Source: Salibacterium halotolerans
Lineage (GTDB): Bacteria > Bacillota > Bacilli > Bacillales > Marinococcaceae
Direction of reading: 5' to 3'
Assembly (NCBI RefSeq): GCF_900115625.1
Contig: NZ_FOXD01000001.1
Coordinates: 1-64,000, forward strand
DNA: 64,000 nt
Within the stretch, counting starts at the first letter, position 1; the number at the start of each line of letters is the position of its first letter. Positions 61,136-64,000 of this stretch are shown one piece after another. Under the pieces are notes generated by a model. It worked only from the letters and a program-made list of their open reading frames with translations. It was not told where the DNA came from and searched no databases. Position numbers and translations under genes: made by a program.

Positions 61136-61142
61136 CAAAAAA

Positions 61143-61188
61143 AGCCGGGGAAGCAGGGTTATACCTGTGCTTCTCCGGCTCCGTTTTT
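61143..61188. terminator. Bidirectional terminator
   Basis: AGCCGG-GGAAGCAGGG pairs with ACCTGTGCTTC-TCCGGCT, with T-runs on both strands. It ends the small acidic gene rightward and the CapA-like gene leftward; the last codons of the latter form one arm. Confidence 0.82.
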
Positions 61189-62457
61189 ATTGATGGTTAT
61201 CGTCGTGCCAAACGGGGCGGACAGATTCCGGAGGTGCTCCAGGGTGCTCCGGTCTTCGGAAAAGGCGGGCCAGCCTTTCCGGTAACGGGGCAGGTGAAAT
61301 CCTAGTTCAATCGGGTGAAGGGTCAGTTTTGTCAGCTCCCCGTTTTCCATTTCCCAGTACGGCACCACCGAACGCCAGACTTCCGGATTCACGCCGAGCC
61401 CCTTGCGGCCATAGTCGCTGCGGATATCGAGGGCGTCTGCAATTCCCGCCTTGTCATCGAGCGAATATTTTTCAAAGAAATCCGGCGGAAGATGTGTGAC
61501 ACTGTCATTTTGAAAAATAAAGTTGCCGAGACTGTAAAAGATCGGCCTGCCCTGGTACAGTTCAATGCCCCGGAGAATATGGGGGCCGTGGCTGATAATG
61601 CTGTCGGCTCCCGCATCCACGAGCGAATGGGCCAGGTCTTTGTGAAAATCGGCGGGAGCTGCTTTGTCTTCGCCGTCCATCTCGTGGGAGTGAATGCTGA
61701 CAAGCACAACATCGGCCTGCCGTCTGGCTTCTTTCACTTTCCGGAGCAGGCGGTCTTTATCCGCAGGATGCGGCGAGCGGTATGTTCCGGAAGGGGAGCC
61801 TTCTTCAAACGAGAGGTTTCCGACCTTCAGCCGTTTATCATCTTGCGGCGGCAGAAATCCTTCTTTGACCGCCAGGTTCGTGTCGGCGTTCACATCCGTC
61901 TTCTGTGCCACCCGCTGGAGCGCATCCATATCTTCCCGGCTCACGCGGTGCACCGTCTGAACGCGCACCGGGTTCACGCCGGGACGCCCTGCCATGTCCC
62001 GGCCCTGATCTCCTGCCGCCCAGAAATCAAAAAACGTGGACGTGCAGGCAATCAGAGCCACTCTTCCATTCGGTGTCTCGAGATAGGAAGGGGCAGAGGC
62101 ATCGGCGAGGTTCGCCCCTGTACCGGCATAGACGAAGTCCCGGTTTTTTACATGTTCTTCGGTGGCGTGCAGCCCGCCGTACAGATAATCGAGCGCATGA
62201 TTGGTCGCGCCGTTTAACATGTTAAACCCATAAAAGGAGAGATCATCGAGCACGCCGGGTTCAGCCATCGCCCACGTTCCGCCGCTGACAGGAGAAGGAA
62301 TACCTTCCCGGTTGTGGGTGGTAACTTCGAGGTTGGCAAAACGGACGTCCGCCTGCATCAGGAAGCGCTGCAACGCCAGCGCCTGCGATGCTTTCTCCGG
62401 GAGTCTTCTAGTAATAAAGCAGTCTCCTGCTGCGGTGAAGGTGATGGGTCCGGTCAT
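61159..62457 (-). CDS. CapA-like metallophosphatase-fold protein
   Basis: A 432-aa member of the CapA/PgsA (poly-gamma-glutamate capsule) family with a calcineurin-like fold. Metal-binding motifs: FTAAGDCFITRR, FANLEVTTH, NGATNHALD, SIHSHEMDGE and ISHGPHILRGIELYQGRPIFYSLGNFIF. Unlike capsule CapA proteins it has no membrane anchor, so it is probably cytoplasmic. It follows a nitroreductase and an allantoinase-type hydrolase on the same strand with 13- to 14-base spacings or overlaps, suggesting an operon and a role in small-molecule catabolism, not capsule. Such soluble CapA homologues occur in amidohydrolase clusters, but their reaction is unclear. Confidence 0.82.
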   Translation of the reverse strand: MTGPITFTAAGDCFITRRLPEKASQALALQRFLMQADVRFANLEVTTHNREGIPSPVSGGTWAMAEPGVLDDLSFYGFNMLNGATNHALDYLYGGLHATEEHVKNRDFVYAGTGANLADASAPSYLETPNGRVALIACTSTFFDFWAAGDQGRDMAGRPGVNPVRVQTVHRVSREDMDALQRVAQKTDVNADTNLAVKEGFLPPQDDKRLKVGNLSFEEGSPSGTYRSPHPADKDRLLRKVKEARRQADVVLVSIHSHEMDGEDKAAPADFHKDLAHSLVDAGADSIISHGPHILRGIELYQGRPIFYSLGNFIFQNDSVTHLPPDFFEKYSLDDKAGIADALDIRSDYGRKGLGVNPEVWRSVVPYWEMENGELTKLTLHPIELGFHLPRYRKGWPAFSEDRSTLEHLRNLSAPFGTTITINKNGAGEAQV

Positions 62458-62470
62458 GCTGCATTCTCCT

Positions 62471-63217
62471 TTATTTTAGAGTGAATCCCTGGTCTTTCAG
62501 AAACGCCGTCATCTGCGGGCGGCGCGGCGCGGCGAGGTAAGTCGCCATCTGCTCCGCCCAGCTTTCGAATTTCGGGTTGGACGGGCGGTTTTCGTAATAA
62601 TCACGGGTTGATGTTTCAAACACCGGCAGCGCGCCCCGGATCCGCTGTTCCTCGTACTTATTTTCATGCCGGACGCCGGAGAGCGGGAACCTTGGTTTCT
62701 GTCCAGGCAGATGCTCCGGAAAACCGAGACACATTCCCATGACAGGAAAGGTATACGTCGGAAGCTCAAGAAGCCGGGCGACATCGTACGGGCGGTTGCG
62801 GATTCCTCCGATCATGACGCCGCCGAGCCTGTATGACTTGGCGGTAATAAAAGCGTTCTGGGCAGCTAAGGCGGCATCGACTGCGCCGACAAGTACATTT
62901 TCGGATTCTGCCATTTCAAAAGCCGTTCCCTGCTCTCTGCTGATGATGTCATGTTTGTGAAAGTCCGCGGTGAAAACGAGAAAGACAGGGGCGGAGCCGA
63001 CGTAATGCTGCGGCCCGCACCATTGTTCCAGACTGCTGCGGACATCCGGGTCCGTGACGGAAATAATCGTATACGCCTGCACATTATGAGACGTCGGTGC
63101 CCACTGGGCAGACCGTATGATGTTCTCGAGCATCTCATCCGGCACCGGATCCGCCTTGAAACGGCGTATGGAGCGGTGGTTCTGAATCAATTCGGACGTT
63201 GGATTACGATGTTCCAT
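62471..63217 (-). CDS. NADPH-dependent nitroreductase/oxidoreductase (NfsA/Frp type)
   Basis: A 248-aa FMN flavoprotein. NHRSIRRFKADPVPDEMLENIIRSAQWAPTSHNVQAY holds the phosphate-binding Arg/His and Ser/Asn residues of the family; RLGGVMIGGIRN and MCLGFPE follow. It reduces nitro or quinone compounds or flavin with NADPH. Its start lies inside the 3' end of the hydrolase gene (14-base overlap), so they are coupled. In this cluster it could reduce a pyrimidine- or purine-derived intermediate, but that is inference. Confidence 0.88.
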   Translation of the reverse strand: MEHRNPTSELIQNHRSIRRFKADPVPDEMLENIIRSAQWAPTSHNVQAYTIISVTDPDVRSSLEQWCGPQHYVGSAPVFLVFTADFHKHDIISREQGTAFEMAESENVLVGAVDAALAAQNAFITAKSYRLGGVMIGGIRNRPYDVARLLELPTYTFPVMGMCLGFPEHLPGQKPRFPLSGVRHENKYEEQRIRGALPVFETSTRDYYENRPSNPKFESWAEQMATYLAAPRRPQMTAFLKDQGFTLK

Positions 63218-64000
63218 AGACTGTCTGCCCAGTGCTCGAAGGTTGAATCAGTGTACCGTGCCCCTCTGACACCATATCGCCGTCTTTCATGACCGTACGG
63301 CCGCGGACGATTGTCTGGACCGGCCATCCTTTAATGTCAAAACCGTGATAGGCCGTTACTTTGCTTTTGCTGTGGAGCTTGTTTTGGTCGATGGTGCCTT
63401 CTTTGTCCATATCCACAATCGTAAAGTCCGCATCCGATCCGGGCTGCATCGTCCCTTTCTGCGGAGCGATGCCGAACAGGCGGGCTGGATTCTCAGAGAG
63501 AAGCTGGGCGGCGCGCTGCAGGGAAAGCCGTCCTTCACTTACAGCGTTCAGCATGAGCGGGGCAAGGGTTTCGATGCCGCACATGCCGGCCGGTATCGAC
63601 CAGAGGCTGCCGTCTTTTTCGTCCTGCGTATGCGGCGCGTGGTCGGAACACACGTGCGAAATGGTACCGTCGGCAATCCCGCGCCAGATCTCGTCCTGAT
63701 CGATTTTATGCTTTACCGGGGGGTACACCTTCATTTTCGGACCGACCCGATCGAAGTCCTCGGCTGATAAAAAGAGGAAGTGCGGGCACGTTTCGACCGT
63801 GACCGGCAGTCCTTCCTGCTGGGCTTTGCGTATCAGGCGGACGGACTCGCCGGCACTGACGTGGAGTACGTGAAAGCGGACGCCAGTGGCTTTTGCCATT
63901 TCGATCCCGGTTTGAACGGTCAATACTTCGGCGAGCGCCGGACGGCCTTCGAGCAGATCTTCGTACGTGGAGCCGCCGCGTTCTTCCACCCGGGAGGTGA
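63204..64000 (-). CDS. Allantoinase/dihydroorotase-type amidohydrolase (5' end outside window)
   Basis: The C-terminal 265 residues of a cyclic amidohydrolase. Visible are GVRFHVLHVSAGES (metal His), TVETCPHFL, KVYPPVKHKIDQDEIWRGIADGTISHVCSDHAPHT with the catalytic Asp, PAGMCGIETLAPLML, and the C-terminal metallo-dependent hydrolase strand. Sequence layout fits allantoinase (AllB) or hydantoinase/dihydroorotase relatives; allantoinase is my first choice because of the PAG-GIETLAP motif. The frame stays open to the window edge, so the start and first metal His residues are missing. Clustering with nitroreductase and a CapA-like protein suggests ureide or pyrimidine breakdown. Confidence 0.82.
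   Translation of the reverse strand, partial: TSRVEERGGSTYEDLLEGRPALAEVLTVQTGIEMAKATGVRFHVLHVSAGESVRLIRKAQQEGLPVTVETCPHFLFLSAEDFDRVGPKMKVYPPVKHKIDQDEIWRGIADGTISHVCSDHAPHTQDEKDGSLWSIPAGMCGIETLAPLMLNAVSEGRLSLQRAAQLLSENPARLFGIAPQKGTMQPGSDADFTIVDMDKEGTIDQNKLHSKSKVTAYHGFDIKGWPVQTIVRGRTVMKDGDMVSEGHGTLIQPSSTGQTVYGTS

Noticed and set aside
61315-62217. 300-codon open frame on the plus strand
   Set aside because: Antisense to the CapA-like gene, whose metal motifs are clear; the frame is open only because of GC-rich codon use.

Overview
The window looks like chromosomal DNA of a low-to-mid GC, monoderm Bacillota, most likely a moderately halophilic or alkaliphilic member of the Bacillaceae and relatives. 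The evidence is: strong AGGAGG-type ribosome sites with frequent GTG/TTG starts; lipoprotein and S-layer-homology (SLH) surface proteins instead of outer-membrane proteins; very acidic, Asp/Glu/Gln-rich exported proteins; cre-like and LacI-type operators; and a melE-melD-melC-melA gene order as in Bacillus. No rRNA, tRNA, CRISPR array or intact insertion sequence was found.

Layout. 0.5-7.6 kb: alpha-galactoside cluster (ABC importer plus GH4 melA, leftward) facing a second GH4 enzyme and an AraC regulator. 7.6-11 kb: a decayed, toxin-antitoxin-rich patch holding gene remnants, a candidate type I toxin with antisense RNA, an AbrB/Doc-type type II pair and a broken HD-GYP gene. 11-20 kb: sugar-acid catabolism, with a zinc dehydrogenase, and a leftward aldolase-LacI-ribokinase operon facing a rightward 2-hydroxyacid dehydrogenase-TRAP operon across a 740-bp control region with TGAAACGTTTCA operators. 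20-22.5 kb: GH1 remnant and an SLH/PepSY-like exported protein. 22.8-29.3 kb: a compact operon for a four-carbon acid sugar (kinase, GntR, dehydrogenase, TRAP transporter, class II aldolase). 29.4-33 kb: flavin reductase, degenerate 21-bp repeats, short sigma factor, AraC regulator and a hypothetical protein. 33-40.2 kb: a TolC-like protein, RND adaptor and RND permease, which is a tripartite-looking pump in an apparently monoderm cell. 40.6-48 kb: formylglycine-generating enzyme, RpiR regulator, Cys-type sulfatase, beta-glucoside PTS and GH1 phospho-glucosidase. 48.3-51.3 kb: MFS transporter and NERD nuclease-like gene. 51.7-56.2 kb: S-layer protein, SurA-like lipoprotein and small membrane protein. 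56.5-60.7 kb: isomerase remnant and an iron/phosphonate-type ABC importer. 61-64 kb: CapA-like protein, nitroreductase and a partial allantoinase/dihydroorotase-type hydrolase running off the end.

The strongest unexplained signal is a dispersed, about 190-bp intergenic element. Four complete copies lie at 40298-40487, 48024-48214, 49779-49967 and 50034-50223; degenerate copies lie at 51271-51408 and 56305-56467. Each complete copy carries eight 8-base half-sites that alternate in orientation (GGACACTA, TAGTGTCC, GGACACTA and so on) with near-invariant start-to-start spacings of 27, 25, 27, 23-24, 27, 25 and 27 bases. The repeat unit of about 52 bp is close to five helical turns. Half-site partners sometimes change together, so symmetry and spacing seem to be maintained while the intervening sequence drifts. 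I know of no described repeat family with this geometry, but I could not search any database.
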